Origin: CAWCKS01 sp963796195
GTDB lineage: Bacteria; Pseudomonadota; Alphaproteobacteria; Rhizobiales; Xanthobacteraceae
NCBI GenBank assembly: GCA_963796195.1
Contig: CAWCKS010000016.1
Span: 151,997-215,996 of the forward strand
Reading direction: 5' to 3'
Length of the DNA stretch: 64,000 bases
A program made the position numbers and the translations under genes. Shown here in pieces: positions 18,875 through 28,067 of the stretch; the first letter of the stretch is position 1; each line of letters opens with the position of its first letter. The notes under the pieces were generated by a model. It saw nothing but the letters and a program-made list of their open reading frames with translations. It was not told the DNA's origin and made no database searches.

Positions 18875-19336
18875 TTATTGACGGGCCGTGGAGGCCTGAG
18901 CATCCATGTAGCAGGGCTTGAACATGGTCGTGAGCTGCCGGCCGTGCAGGAACAGCATTCGCGGTGTCAGCCCGCCATGGGAGGCAATCCAGCGGCGGAT
19001 CGGAGAGGGATACATCGAGTAGAGCATCCGTGTCGCCTCGGCGTTGGTCACGGCCTGGCCGTTATTGCCGAAATCCCAAGCCGCATGGAACCCGAGGTTG
19101 GCGCGCGAGGTCACACAGATCCGGTTGGCGGGAACCGCGCCGAGCACAATGGTGCAGGCCGAGGCGCACAGCCCGTCGATCATGACGGTATCGCCCGAGG
19201 TGCGTAGCTCCTGATACTTGTCGACGTAGGTCCCGATCCGGCCGCCGCGGTCGTCGGTGATTCGCACCAACGCCTGACTCGAGCCGATCCCAATCAACAG
19301 GAAAGCCGCGGCCAAAACCCCCGTCAGGAATTTCAT
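18875..19336 (-). CDS. Secreted ClpP-fold-like hypothetical protein
   Basis: A 153-residue protein with a signal peptide (MKFLTGVLAAAFLLIGIGSSQA). After it come GGRIGTYVDKYQELRTSGDTV, IDGLCASACTIVLGAVPANRIC and LGFHAAWDFG. The small-residue-Ser-Ala-Cys turn followed by a conserved His resembles periplasmic proteins distantly related to the ClpP/crotonase fold that are common in Bradyrhizobium, but catalytic function is not established. Several cysteines may form disulfides. ATG 19336 is chosen because it opens the signal peptide. Confidence 0.75.
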   Translation of the reverse strand: MKFLTGVLAAAFLLIGIGSSQALVRITDDRGGRIGTYVDKYQELRTSGDTVMIDGLCASACTIVLGAVPANRICVTSRANLGFHAAWDFGNNGQAVTNAEATRMLYSMYPSPIRRWIASHGGLTPRMLFLHGRQLTTMFKPCYMDAQASTARQ

Positions 19337-19565
19337 CAAGCTGCCCCTTAAGACCGGTGATGCTATGGACGCGAGGGTGTTCGGAGAGCGGCGTTTTGTC
19401 CAGATTAACAGAGCCAAAAAGCTCAAATTGAATCTGAGTGTTGCGCAGAAGTTGCACCGCCATTCACCGGTCCCAAAGTGGCACACAATTTCGGTGGAAG
19501 GTGCGGCGCAAGTTCCTCTAACCTGCCCACGCGAGCCGGTTCTTTTTCAGGAGAAAAAGTCGCAA

Positions 19566-20489
19566 ATGCGACGCATCGCGATTCTCGCTGGGCTGCTTGC
19601 GGTTACGGTTACTACGTGTGCCGCCCGCGCCGAGACCTTCGAGTCCGCCGGCACGAAGCGCACCTACACCGCCGATTATCCCGAAGGCGCGCCCGCGCCG
19701 CTGGTGCTGGTTCTGCATGGCAACACCCAGCGCGGCGAGGACATGCGAACGAGGACCTCGTGGCCCGGTGTCGCGAAGCGCGAGGGCTTCATTGCCGTGT
19801 TTCCCGACGGCCTCGATCGTGCCTGGGCCGACTTCCGTGGCGACGCCGAGCGTGCCGGACGCGCGCCGCCAGCGGGCACTGACGACGTTGCATTCCTCAC
19901 CGCCCTCGTTGCGAAGTTCGTGCACGACGGCGCTGCCGATCCAAAACGGATCTATGTCACCGGCGTCTCGAACGGCGGCCACATGACCATGACGCTGGCG
20001 TGCACTCACGCTGAACTGTTCGCGGCCGCCGCCAGCGTGATCGCGAGTTTCACGGACATCATGATGGGCGCCTGCAAGCCGTCGCAGCCGATCCCGATGC
20101 TGATGATGAACGGCACCGCCGACCCACTGATCGCCTATCAAGGGGGCCGCGGCACCAGCCGCTACGCGGTACCCAACGTGGTGTCGACCGCGGCCACCAT
20201 TGCATTCTGGCGCAAGAACAACGGCTGCGCCGCCGGCGATCGCCAATCGACAAAACTTCCCGACAAGGACAAGAACAACTCCTCGACGGTGACGCGCATC
20301 GACTCGGATTGTCCCGATGGCCGCGACGTCGTGCTCTATCGCGTCGACGGCGGCGGCCATCGCATGCCCGGATCGTTTCCCGACGCGCGCTTCGTGCGCG
20401 TTGTCGATGCCTTGCTCGGCCCGCAGAACCACGACATCGATGGCGCCGAGACGATCTGGGCGTTCTTCAAGAGCCACACATTGCAGTGA
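19566..20489 (+). CDS. Secreted PHB depolymerase/feruloyl-esterase family alpha/beta hydrolase
   Basis: A 307-residue exported esterase of the LpqC/PhaZ-like family. The signal peptide is MRRIAILAGLLAVTVTTCAARA. The oxyanion segment is PLVLVLHGNTQRGEDM, the nucleophile elbow is VTGVSNGGHMTM (GxSxGG), the acid lies in MNGTADPLIAYQGG and the histidine in DGGGHRMPGS. An AGGAGAAAAAG Shine-Dalgarno precedes ATG 19566. The substrate may be a polyester or an ester of a plant phenolic; sequence alone does not decide. Confidence 0.88.
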   Translation: MRRIAILAGLLAVTVTTCAARAETFESAGTKRTYTADYPEGAPAPLVLVLHGNTQRGEDMRTRTSWPGVAKREGFIAVFPDGLDRAWADFRGDAERAGRAPPAGTDDVAFLTALVAKFVHDGAADPKRIYVTGVSNGGHMTMTLACTHAELFAAAASVIASFTDIMMGACKPSQPIPMLMMNGTADPLIAYQGGRGTSRYAVPNVVSTAATIAFWRKNNGCAAGDRQSTKLPDKDKNNSSTVTRIDSDCPDGRDVVLYRVDGGGHRMPGSFPDARFVRVVDALLGPQNHDIDGAETIWAFFKSHTLQ

Positions 20490-20625
20490 GTTTTTGGCCG
20501 TGAGTTTGCCGGCAATCCGATCGCACGCCGTGCAACCTTGACCTCTGACGTAATCGATTAGCGGACGCGCCACTGCCAAAGTGTCTCCACCGATTACATC
20601 GGTATGTTCTTCAAGGAGACACATC

Positions 20626-20994
20626 ATGACCGACGTCACCACTATCGCCGAGCGTTACATCGAACTCTGGAACGAGCGCAACGCGGCGCGGCGGCGCGAG
20701 CTGTTCGCCGCCAACTGGACCAGCAATGCGAGCTATGTCGATCCGATCATGAGCGGCGACGGCCACAGCGGCATCGACGCGCTGATCGACGGCGTGCACA
20801 AGAAGTTCCCGGAGTTCCGTTTCAAGCTGCTCGGCAAGGCCGACGGCTACGGCAACCACGCCCGCTTCTCGTGGGGCCTCGGCCCCGACGGCACAGACAG
20901 CCCGATCAAGGGCACCGACTTCGCCGTGATCGACAATGGCAAGATCCGCAGCATCATGGGCTTTCTCGACCAGGTGCCGGCGGGAGCGGGGTGA
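20626..20994 (+). CDS. SnoaL/NTF2-like family protein
   Basis: A 122-residue NTF2-fold protein: N-terminal helix (TIAERYIELWNERNAARRREL), then the NWTSNASYVDPIMSGDGHSGIDALI cone-forming region and a beta-sheet GNHARFSWGLG and FAVIDNGKIRSIMGFLD. The fold binds small hydrophobic ligands or acts as a polyketide-cyclase-like isomerase; function here is unknown. AAGGAG lies 11 bases before ATG 20626. Confidence 0.82.
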   Translation: MTDVTTIAERYIELWNERNAARRRELFAANWTSNASYVDPIMSGDGHSGIDALIDGVHKKFPEFRFKLLGKADGYGNHARFSWGLGPDGTDSPIKGTDFAVIDNGKIRSIMGFLDQVPAGAG

Positions 20995-21017
20995 GGAGAG
21001 CCGGCGCCGACTCTGTT

Positions 21018-21040
21018 GCTCCCCCGCAACGCGGGGGAGC
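21018..21040. repeat. Perfect GC-rich stem-loop
   Basis: A perfect inverted repeat GCTCCCCCG-caacg-CGGGGGAGC lies 24 bases after the SnoaL-like gene. It has no T-run, so it may be a dispersed palindrome or a mRNA-stabilising hairpin rather than an intrinsic terminator. Confidence 0.6.
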
Positions 21041-21159
21041 AGACCACCGGTGCCGCGTAAGCGACGGAGATGATTTGGGTTTTGGGTGCAAAATGCGGGG
21101 TTTTGGCAGACCTTTTGTGGTATTATAATACAGTCTCTTGGTTCGAGCCTTGCGCCGCC

Positions 21160-22211
21160 CTAGTACCCGGTCAGTTCCAGATAACCGACCCCCGTGTGAC
21201 TGCCCGTAACGCTGATCGGGCCTTCCCAATACTTGAAGCGGGTATCCATCCAGCTCTGCGGGTTGAGCGGCGCGACCCTGATCGCGAGCTTGCGGGACGC
21301 AATGGCAATGCTCCAGGCCGTTGGCAGGTCGCGTCCGGCGACGCTTGTCAGCGCCGTCGGCGTCATCGTGATGCTGGTCGGATCGAGCTGCTCCGATCGC
21401 CCTTCGAGGCCGATCCAGTTGCCGGCAAAGAAATGTTTGCCGTCGGCATGGCGCAGACGGAAAAGCATCAGCTTCTCGCCAGAGTCGAGATGCAGCGAAA
21501 ACCAGTCCCAGCCAATCTGATCGGACTCGAGCGGCTGGCTGCTCCATTCGCGATCGATCCAGGCCTGGCCCTTGACCTCGATCGCCTTGCCGTCGAGAGC
21601 AATCGAGCCCGATACCAGCAGGTAGGGTTGGCTGTAATAATACGACGCCTGCCCGCTCGCAGATTTCTGGCTGTAGCCGGCATCGCCCTCAAGGACGATC
21701 GGCCGATCGCCTTCAAGCCGAAGCGAATAGGAAAAGTCCTTGCCCGACGCGGTCAGTTGCAGCGGCGCCAGGCCCGTGACCGCGTCGGGCTGCCAGGCTC
21801 CGCATCTGCCAATTGTCGATCCAGGCTTTGAAGGGCGCGGCTTCGACGCCGGCCTGGCCGACGCCGCCGCGTGCGAAACGCTCGTCGAAGTGATGCGCAT
21901 TCGCGCTGGTGAGTGCTGCGTGCCCCATCCAGATCTGTTGGCTGGCCCAGCCCTCGCCGCGATCGGCAGGTGCAAGCGCCTGCCGAAACAGCGTCCATTG
22001 CACGCCATAGCTGTTGCCCTGCGCATCCTTGAGATTCGCGGTGACGTACCACCATTCGATCCGGTAGTCCGGATGCGCTCCGTGATCAGCTGGGAAATAC
22101 CAGCGGCTTGCCGCGAACGACTTGCGCAAAACCGCCGGCATCAGCGCCGAGACCGGAAAACCCCTGCGCTTGTGACGAGATTGTGCTGAGTGCGAGTGCG
22201 ATCAATGCCAC
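21160..22211 (-). CDS. Secreted lipocalin-like (AttH/carotenoid 1,2-hydratase-like) protein, frameshifted twice
   Basis: A secreted two-domain lipocalin-like protein of about 350 residues. The signal-like segment ALIALALSTISSQAQG is followed by GFSGLGADAGGFAQVVRGKP and then the family hallmark FPADHGAHPDYRIEWWYVTA. The first frame stops early; removing one base at about 22091 restores FPADHGAHP. A second extra base near 21797 joins NWQMRS to DAVTGLAPLQLTASG and on through GWDWFSLHLDSGEKLMLFRL. The exact start is uncertain (GTG 22211 or slightly upstream). It lies downstream of an ABC permease and ATPase on the same strand, the usual setting of this family, suggesting an envelope lipid or metabolite export system. 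Confidence 0.8.
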
Positions 22212-22267
22212 GGCCGCCGTGACGATCGGCTGGTTCTGGCGCGAGACGCTTACAGGTCGACCCTTTT

Positions 22268-22374
22268 GGTCGTCCCCGCGGACGCGGGGACCCAGCCTTT
22301 GCCCGATAACGCGCGCGGTGGATTCGTCCGCCATCTTTCCCATTTGCTCGGATCTCCCGCTTTCGCGGGAATGA
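22268..22374. repeat. Intergenic palindromic repeat, GTCCCCGCG/CGCGGGGAC type
   Basis: CGTCCCCGCGGACGCGGGGACCCAG begins a stretch that ends in a second palindrome CTCCCGCTTTCGCGGGA. The first half matches the arms of the long repeat at 36727-36865, so both belong to one dispersed intergenic family. Translation of this DNA gives the spurious GPRVRGDD string at the head of a long reading frame over the lipocalin gene. Confidence 0.7.
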
Positions 22375-22397
22375 GCGGAAGGGAATTCATCATCCTC

Positions 22398-24866
22398 CTA
22401 GCGTTCATCGGCAAATATCTTCAACAGCGTGATCGGGCGAAGGCGCGCGAGCTTGATCATCGGGAGCAACGTGGCGAGGCTTGCGGCCAGCATCGCCACC
22501 AGCAGCAACCGGACGAGCTCCGCTGGAAATACCGAGAGCGGCAGCCGCCAGCCGAACGCCTTCACGTTGACGACCTCGATCAGGCACCAGGCCACCACGA
22601 TGCCCAGCGGCAGCGCGAGGAGCGCCGTGAGCAGTGCAAGTGCCATGGTCTTGACGAATTCGAGCGCGGCAAGGCGACGGCGGGTCAGGCCCATGGCCCA
22701 GAGCGGCGCAAGCTGCGGCAACCGCGCCTGACCCAGCGTCAACAGGCTGGTCAAGCAGCGCAATGCCTGCCACACCGAGCGTGAAAGCATTGAGCGCTGA
22801 TGTCACCGCGAAGGTGCGCTCGAAGATGCGACGGGATTCGGTCTTCACCGTCGTTTGGTCGGCGAGATTGCGATTGCCGAGCCCGAATCTGCTTTGCAGC
22901 TCCGACATCAGAGCGGGCACATCGGCCGGCGCAACCCGCAATCCAAATCGCAACGGTCCCGCATCAGGGAAGCGGCGCAGCAGCTGGTCGACGTTGATCG
23001 CGATCTGCCCCCTTGGATTGCCGTAGTCGGCATAAATGCCGGCGACCGATGCGACCCACAGGCCGGACGGCGACGGAATGCGGATGTCGTCACCCAATCG
23101 CAACTTGAGCCGGCGACCCAGCTGTTCGCTGATCAGCACGGCCGTGCCATCGCGCACGCGGTCCCACATATTTGCCGAGGTTTCGAGCACGGGCCACAGG
23201 TCGCGGAGCGTCGCGTGATCGGCAACGCCAAGCAATTCGACCGGTTCGTCGCCGACATGGGTGTCGAGGCGGGCACTTCGCAGCACGGCCTTCACGTCGG
23301 CCCGCCCGCGCAGCCAGGTCTCGATTTCCGCGCTCTGCGCTGCATCCTGCGGCAGCGACGTAAATTTCGGCGGCGAGCCGTCCGTCGAGCCAGCGGATGA
23401 AGGTCTTGCTGAAACTGCCGACCATGGTGCCGACACCGACATTGACCGAGAGCGCCAGCAGCAGCGCCATGAGCGCCAGCGAAAACGCCGACAGTTGCTG
23501 GCGACTATCGGCCCATGCCCACAGCGCGATCGGGCCACGCGCCATCCGCTCGCCGACACCGAGAATCAACTCAAGAACGACCGGCAACACCAGCGCGGCG
23601 CCGAGCAACAACCCCGCCAGCACGGCGAAGCCGTCGATCAGGCTGGTGCCGAACCAGAACTCGATCGCAGCCGCGGCGAAGGCAACGCACGCCAGGGCCC
23701 CCTGCCAGATCAACCAACGCTGCTGCGCTTGCCGCCAGGCAAAAGGTTGCGCGGAGGCCAGCATCGGCAGCCGCAAAACCTTGAACAGCGCGTGCGCGGC
23801 AGCGGCCAAAGCGCCGGCAACGCTCATCGCAAGCCCGGCAAGCCACCATTGCGGCGTGATCGCGAGCTGGCCTGGGACGCTGGCGCCATACAGCCCGCGC
23901 AGGCTGGCGGCGACATCAGGCAGCAGCGATGCTGCGATCAGATAGCCGCAGCCCACACCAACGACACCCGCAGCCAAGGCCACCAACACCAGTTCGATCA
24001 GCAGAACGACGATGAGCTCGCGCGCGGAGACGCCGCAGGCGCGCAGCGTCCGAAACATCGAAAGCCGCTGCTCGAACGCCAGCCCGATCGCCGAATAAAC
24101 GATGAAGAGACCGACCAGAAAGGACAACAGGCCGAAGGCGGTCAGGTTGAGGTGAAAGCTGGCGGTGAGCCGCTGCAGGTCCGTCTCGGCGCCGGCCTCG
24201 ACCAGTCGCAAGGCTGTCACCCGCAACCTGTTGCAGCGGCAGACGCGCGCCCCCGACTTTGCGGTCAATGAGGAATCGCGAGATACGATCGGGCTTGCGG
24301 AGAACGCGCTGCGCCCAGCCGATATCCAGCACCAAGAGATCGGAAACGAGACCAGCCGCAACATGAAGCGGCGGCAGAACCTCGCCGGACTCCGTCGCAA
24401 GCGTGGCACCTTCGCGCGCCTTGAGTTCGGCCGCGGTTTCCGGCGCGACCAGGGTCTGGCCGCCGGGTCCGAGAAAACCTTGCAGCGTCGATTGATCGAT
24501 CGTCGGCGCGGGCCCTGCCCCGTTCGGGAGGCTGATGGGCTCGATGCCGATCACCCTGATGTCGCGGCCGCCTATTCGGACGCGGCCTTCGATAACAGGC
24601 GAGACCAGCCATCCGGCGCGCCGCAATTCGGCGAACAGGGCCTGCGGCACGGTCGCTTCCTGCGCCGGCACCAGCATGGCCGTGGTGCTGCCGCCGAACG
24701 CGGCTGCGGCGCGATCGTAGCTCGCCCGCGCCTGCGCGTTGATGGCCTGCACGCCGCTCCACAGCGCCGTCGCCGACATCAAGCCAATCAGCAAGGTCGC
24801 AAGCTGGATCGGATGCCGTCGCCAATGGCTGAGCAGGACTTTCAGGATCCAGAGCGCGCGGGTCAC
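22398..24866 (-). CDS. FtsX/MacB-type ABC transporter permease, frameshifted three times
   Basis: A permease of about 820 residues with two FtsX-like halves, each built of an extracytoplasmic MacB_PCD domain and hydrophobic helices. It starts MTRALWILKVLLSHWRRHP, with helix QLATLLIGLMSATALWSG. Four collinear reading frames must be joined, with breaks near 24225, 23350 and 22750; the total span is an exact multiple of three, as expected from three single-base insertions. Helices such as LTAFGLLSFLVGLFIVYSAIG and a C-terminal MLAASLATLLPMIKLARLRP are clear. It overlaps the ATPase gene by four bases and precedes the lipocalin gene. Confidence 0.85.
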
Positions 24867-25516
24867 GACAGGCGCCCGGCGGTGAGATGAACGACGCGAT
24901 CGAGCAGGGCCGCGAGCCGCATGCTGTGCGTGACCATCAAAAGTCCGCAGCCGGTGCGCGCCACCAGATCATGCATCAGCCGCACCACCTCGTCGGCCGT
25001 CGCTTCGTCGAGGTTTCCGGTCGGCTCATCGGCGAGCAAGAGCTGCGGCCTGATCGCGAGCGCACGGCCGATCGCAACGCGCTGCTGTTGTCCGCCGGAC
25101 AATTGCTCGGGATAGCGGTCAAGCAGATCAGCCAACCCCAACCGCTCGGCAAGTTCGCATTGCCAGGCGGCATCGAAGCGCCCGGCGATGCGCGCCTGAA
25201 ACGCCAGATTGTCGTCGACTTTCAAACTCGGGATCAGATTGAATTGCTGGAACACGAGACCAAGCCGGTCCCGCCGGATCAATGCGCGGCCACTTTCGGA
25301 CAGGCTCGAAATGATCACGCCATCCAGGGAAATCTCGCCGCTATCCGGATCATCAAGGCCGGCGATCAGATGCAGCAATGTGCTCTTGCCGCTGCCGGAT
25401 TCGCCAGTGAGCGCAACGCTTTCGCCGCGCGCAACGCGGAGATCGACTTCACGCAAGACGGAAAGCGTGCCCTGCGGAATCTTGTAGCTCTTGCTTAGAC
25501 TGGAGACTTCGAGCAT
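24863..25516 (-). CDS. ABC transporter ATP-binding protein (LolD/DevA-like)
   Basis: An intact 217-residue ATPase subunit. Walker A is LTGESGSGKSTLLHLIAG, the Q-loop is FQQFNLIPSL, the signature is YPEQLSGGQQQRVAIGRAL, Walker B is LLLADEPTGNLDEAT and the switch histidine is in LLMVTHSMRLA. It belongs to the LolD/MacB/DevA group that works with FtsX-like permeases on lipoproteins, peptides or lipids rather than on uptake. It is the first gene of the three-gene set and is translationally coupled to the permease. Confidence 0.93.
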   Translation of the reverse strand: MLEVSSLSKSYKIPQGTLSVLREVDLRVARGESVALTGESGSGKSTLLHLIAGLDDPDSGEISLDGVIISSLSESGRALIRRDRLGLVFQQFNLIPSLKVDDNLAFQARIAGRFDAAWQCELAERLGLADLLDRYPEQLSGGQQQRVAIGRALAIRPQLLLADEPTGNLDEATADEVVRLMHDLVARTGCGLLMVTHSMRLAALLDRVVHLTAGRLS

Positions 25517-25600
25517 CGCGACGCGAAACTACCGATCTCACGAGAAGAAAGCCACACGGACCGCGACCGATGCGCTCGCTTCCCGATGCGGAAGGCCGCG

Positions 25601-26096
25601 TCAGGATTGCGTATCTATCTTCTCGATGCGTCTTTGATGCCTCGCTTCGCCAGAAAATGCCTGTGCAAGCCACTCGGTAAGTGCTTCTTTTGCTTCATCT
25701 GGCGCAAGAAATCGGGCACCGAGCGAGAGCGCATTTGCGTTGTTGTGTTCGCGAAGTCGACGCGAGCATGCTCAGCTGCTTGCCGCTCATATCGGTCTGC
25801 TCGCGACCTGGTTTCCCATAGTAGAGTGCACAGCGCACGCCCTTAAAGCGATTTGCGACGATAGCTTCGCCCTGGCCGGAGGCGCCTATCACGATGGCAC
25901 GGCTATCAAGTCCTTGTGTCGTATCCGTGGAAAGTTTCCTGGCGGCACATGCGATGATTTCCGGATAATCATCCCCCGGGTCGTTCACGAGCGCTCCACA
26001 ATCCTCCACGTCGTGACCGAGCTCATCACGCACAAATGCAAGGAGAGTATTCTTGAGTTCAAATCCAGCGTGATCAGCAGCGAAATAAATTTTCAT
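25601..26096 (-). CDS. rpiB: Ribose 5-phosphate isomerase B, frameshifted near 25754
   Basis: An RpiB/LacAB-family sugar-phosphate isomerase of about 164 residues acting in the pentose phosphate pathway. N-terminal MKIYFAADHAGFELKN and DYPEIIACAARKL are followed by IGASGQGEAIVANRFKGVRC, which holds the catalytic cysteine, and ALYYGKPGREQTDMSGKQL. The frame breaks after SMLAST; dropping one base at about 25754 gives REHNNANALSLGARFLAPDE and ends at 25601. The span is 3n+1. ATG 26096 fits the family start better than the in-frame ATG at 26102. Confidence 0.9.
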
Positions 26097-26148
26097 GTTC
26101 AAAGTCTTTTCGCGACCTCGAGGACGTGCTCAATGAGCGTGTGCATGT

Positions 26149-26236
26149 AGCCCCGTAGGGCGGATTAGCCAAAGGCGTAATCCGCCATCTTTGCAAGAAC
26201 AACGGCGGGTTACGCTAACGCTAACCCGCCCTACGA
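26149..26236. repeat. Intergenic inverted repeat, GTAGGGCGGATTAGC type
   Basis: Arms CGTAGGGCGGATTAGC (26154-26169) and GCTAACCCGCCCTACG (26220-26235) form an inverted repeat with one mismatch, enclosing a second nested palindrome of AATCCGCC/GGCGGGTT. Repeats of this type are widely scattered in Bradyrhizobium genomes. It lies between rpiB and the left end of the tRNA-Gly island. Confidence 0.8.
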
Positions 26237-26253
26237 ATTTTCCGCCGGAAATC

Positions 26254-26298
26254 TGGAGCGGGCGAAGGGAATCGAACCCTCGTATGCAGCTTGGGAAG
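26254..26298. repeat. attL-like 45-bp direct repeat (duplicated 3' end of tRNA-Gly)
   Basis: This 45-base block is identical to 28068-28112, which is the 3' part of tRNA-Gly from the CCA end through the T-arm to the anticodon loop. It cannot form a tRNA because the 5' half is absent. It is the expected product of integrase-mediated insertion into the tRNA 3' end and marks the distal end of the island. Confidence 0.9.
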
Positions 26299-26385
26299 GA
26301 TTTTGCGCTCGTTGATTTTGTTGCATAAATTACTGATTTTGTTCGGAAATTGTTCACCCACTATGCGCGGTATGTGCACCATGAG

Positions 26386-27036
26386 CTAATCCTTACGCTC
26401 GTCTTCTTTGCTTGGAAGCTCAGCATACGTGATGACGCCGCGATCTTGAGAAGGTACGATTAAGCTGCAAAATGGGTCTGTAAACTGATTCGTTCAGCAG
26501 CGGTGCAAGATCGCGTTTCGTAGCACCCAGTTCTCTCGCAATTGTTATGCGCTTGGAAATCAGTTCGGTTTCCAGAATTTGGTTTTCTCCAGTTTAAGTC
26601 GGCGCTTTTCGGCAAAATCTCGGTATTCTTTGTCTTTGCGTCTTTCGTGCCGATCATTGATTGCTTTACGCAGCACTTCAAGCGGGTTGAGCGCTCCCAA
26701 GAAGTCCCAAGACCCAGGCGATGAGACGTCGCACCCCGCTCAAGATGAGTTGTTCAGATGCAGGCACCAAAGGAAGCGACTTCCTCAGGGTGTGGCGGCC
26801 ATTCGCGGATATGTCCAATGCCGCGTCGGCGGCCCACCGGCCAATCAAGATACAGACCAAACGGGTATCGCGGGAAAGGGAAGTCACGCGCCGCGCGCTC
26901 TAACCCGTCGATTATCGATTCTAAAGAGCATGATCGAATTGTACGCATGCCTTAGATCGCCCAAATAGGCGATGACCAAAAGCTCGACTTCGACTTCGCC
27001 ATGTCCGTGGATTTGCAGACGACCCTGCTCAGGCAT
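26386..27036 (-). CDS. Hypothetical island protein, about 216 residues, hidden by several frame breaks
   Basis: No single long frame exists, but collinear fragments in alternate frames join into one convincing protein. It starts at ATG 27036 after GGTGAGGTA: MPEQGRLQIHGHGEVEVELL, then AYLGDLRHAYNSIML, LESIIDGLERAARDFPFPRY, HIREWPPHPEEVASF, PASEQLILSG, SPGSWDFLGALNPLEVLRKA, a highly charged helix NDRHERRKDKEYRDFAEKRR, ETELISKRITIARELGATKR, DLAPLLNES and VPSQDRGVITYAELPSKEDE, stop at 26386. Proposed breaks are near 26924, 26767, 26730, 26584 and 26460; four are extra bases and one a missing base in AAAA. The total span is an exact multiple of three. The C-terminal half is predicted helical or coiled coil. 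No function is recognised. Confidence 0.68.
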
Positions 27037-27088
27037 TACCTCACCCCCCCAAAAAAATCAGTTCAGCAGCTCCGGGTTCTCATAGATG

Positions 27089-27370
27089 TTACCGATGACT
27101 TGGCCGCAATTCTGCAGACTGCCATTCCCGCAGTCTGCTCAGCGAATAAAATACGGAATGTTTGCCGCTACCTGACTTGCCGTACCCAAAATTACTAGGG
27201 CAAGGCCGATCCACCCGATATGCCCCGTAGAGCTTCTCAGTTTCAATATCGTTTTGGTCTTTCTGTTCGAGAATGATGAATTGATCGCCGCCTGTCCTTA
27301 CTCGGTAAGGCATGCCGTACCTAAAAAGAAGCAAGACCCCGACCAGTACGAACAAATCGCAGGCCTGCAA
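27089..27370 (-). CDS. Small two-helix membrane protein of the island, frameshifted near 27217
   Basis: The open frame starts with a hydrophobic helix (FVLVGVLLLFRYG), then a soluble loop YRVRTGGDQFIILEQKDQND and EKLYGAYR. In the open frame the remainder is unconvincing, but removing one base near 27217 gives WIGLALVILGTASQVAANI, a clear second membrane helix, ending PYFIR at 27139. The start is unclear: the frame opens with TTG, and the correct start may be displaced by another indel. The C-terminus may end at 27139 or continue to 27089. Topology would place the polar loop on one side of the inner membrane. No family is recognised. Confidence 0.55.
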   Translation of the reverse strand: MQACDLFVLVGVLLLFRYGMPYRVRTGGDQFIILEQKDQNDIETEKLYGAYRVDRPCPSNFGYGKSGSGKHSVFYSLSRLREWQSAELRPSHR

Positions 27371-27463
27371 TATTCCATGCTGCTGCGCTCATTGCCGCCC
27401 TACCCACATCCAAAGAACTCCCCCGAGTAATCGGAGGAGTTTACACGCGGAAAGGTAATTGCG

Positions 27464-27803
27464 CTACGCGCGAGCGGCGCGAATCTTGAGGAGATCAGCC
27501 ATCGTCTTGTCGGCGATCCGATCGGTAGAAGTAGTAGAATGAGCGAATAGCTTGTTATCGAGCTCGACCTCGGAGATGACCTGCACGCTTCGCCAATGGC
27601 CAACTCGAATTTCAAAGAAGACGCTGTCGAAAGTTCGGTCGGGGATAGGCAAGGTGGTTTTCCTTGTATACATCGAACGTAACAGCAATGCCGAGCCGAT
27701 GATCCAATTCTCTCTTAAAGCGATCGATGATCGTCTTTTGTTTGTCTGATAATTTGTATGCCTCTCGAAAGGGAGGCAACTTCTTAGAAGCGGTTTCACT
27801 CAT
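27464..27803 (-). CDS. Hypothetical island protein, about 112 residues, frameshifted at 27631
   Basis: It starts MSETASKKLPPFREAYKLSD at ATG 27803 and continues TIIDRFKRELDHRLGIAVTF and DVYKENHLAYPRPNF. One extra A in the AAA run at 27630-27632 breaks the frame; the other frame continues DSVFFEIRVGHWRSVQVISE, VELDNKLFAHSTTSTD and MADLLKIRAARA to 27464. The span is 3n+1. The protein is soluble and rich in charged residues. It is the first gene of the leftward island set; a hairpin with arms AACTCCCCC/GGAGGAGTT at about 27417-27443 follows it. No family is recognised. Confidence 0.65.
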
Positions 27804-28067
27804 AACTTTGCGCTCGTACGCGCGCCCGCTAGCCGCAAGGCGCACACACGAACGGGCTAGCTAATATACGTTCTATTCAAACACGGAATGAGGGATGCGC
27901 AAGCCGCGCGTGGGGACATCCATTTTTTGTTCAAAATTGTTCAGAAACACGAAAACTGGATTACAAGAACCACAGTCAAATCAATGATTGGCAATGCACA
28001 GGAAGCCAGAACAACAGCCTAACTCAACGGCTTGCCTTGTGGAGAAACCCCTGCGGTACAAGGGTTT

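Noticed and set aside
22212..22343. N-terminal extension of the lipocalin-like protein starting at 22343
   Set aside because: Its GPRVRGDD-like sequence is the translation of an intergenic palindrome, not protein.
26254..26298. Second tRNA-Gly gene
   Set aside because: Only the 3' half of a tRNA is present, with no acceptor 5' strand or D-arm; it is an attachment-site duplication.
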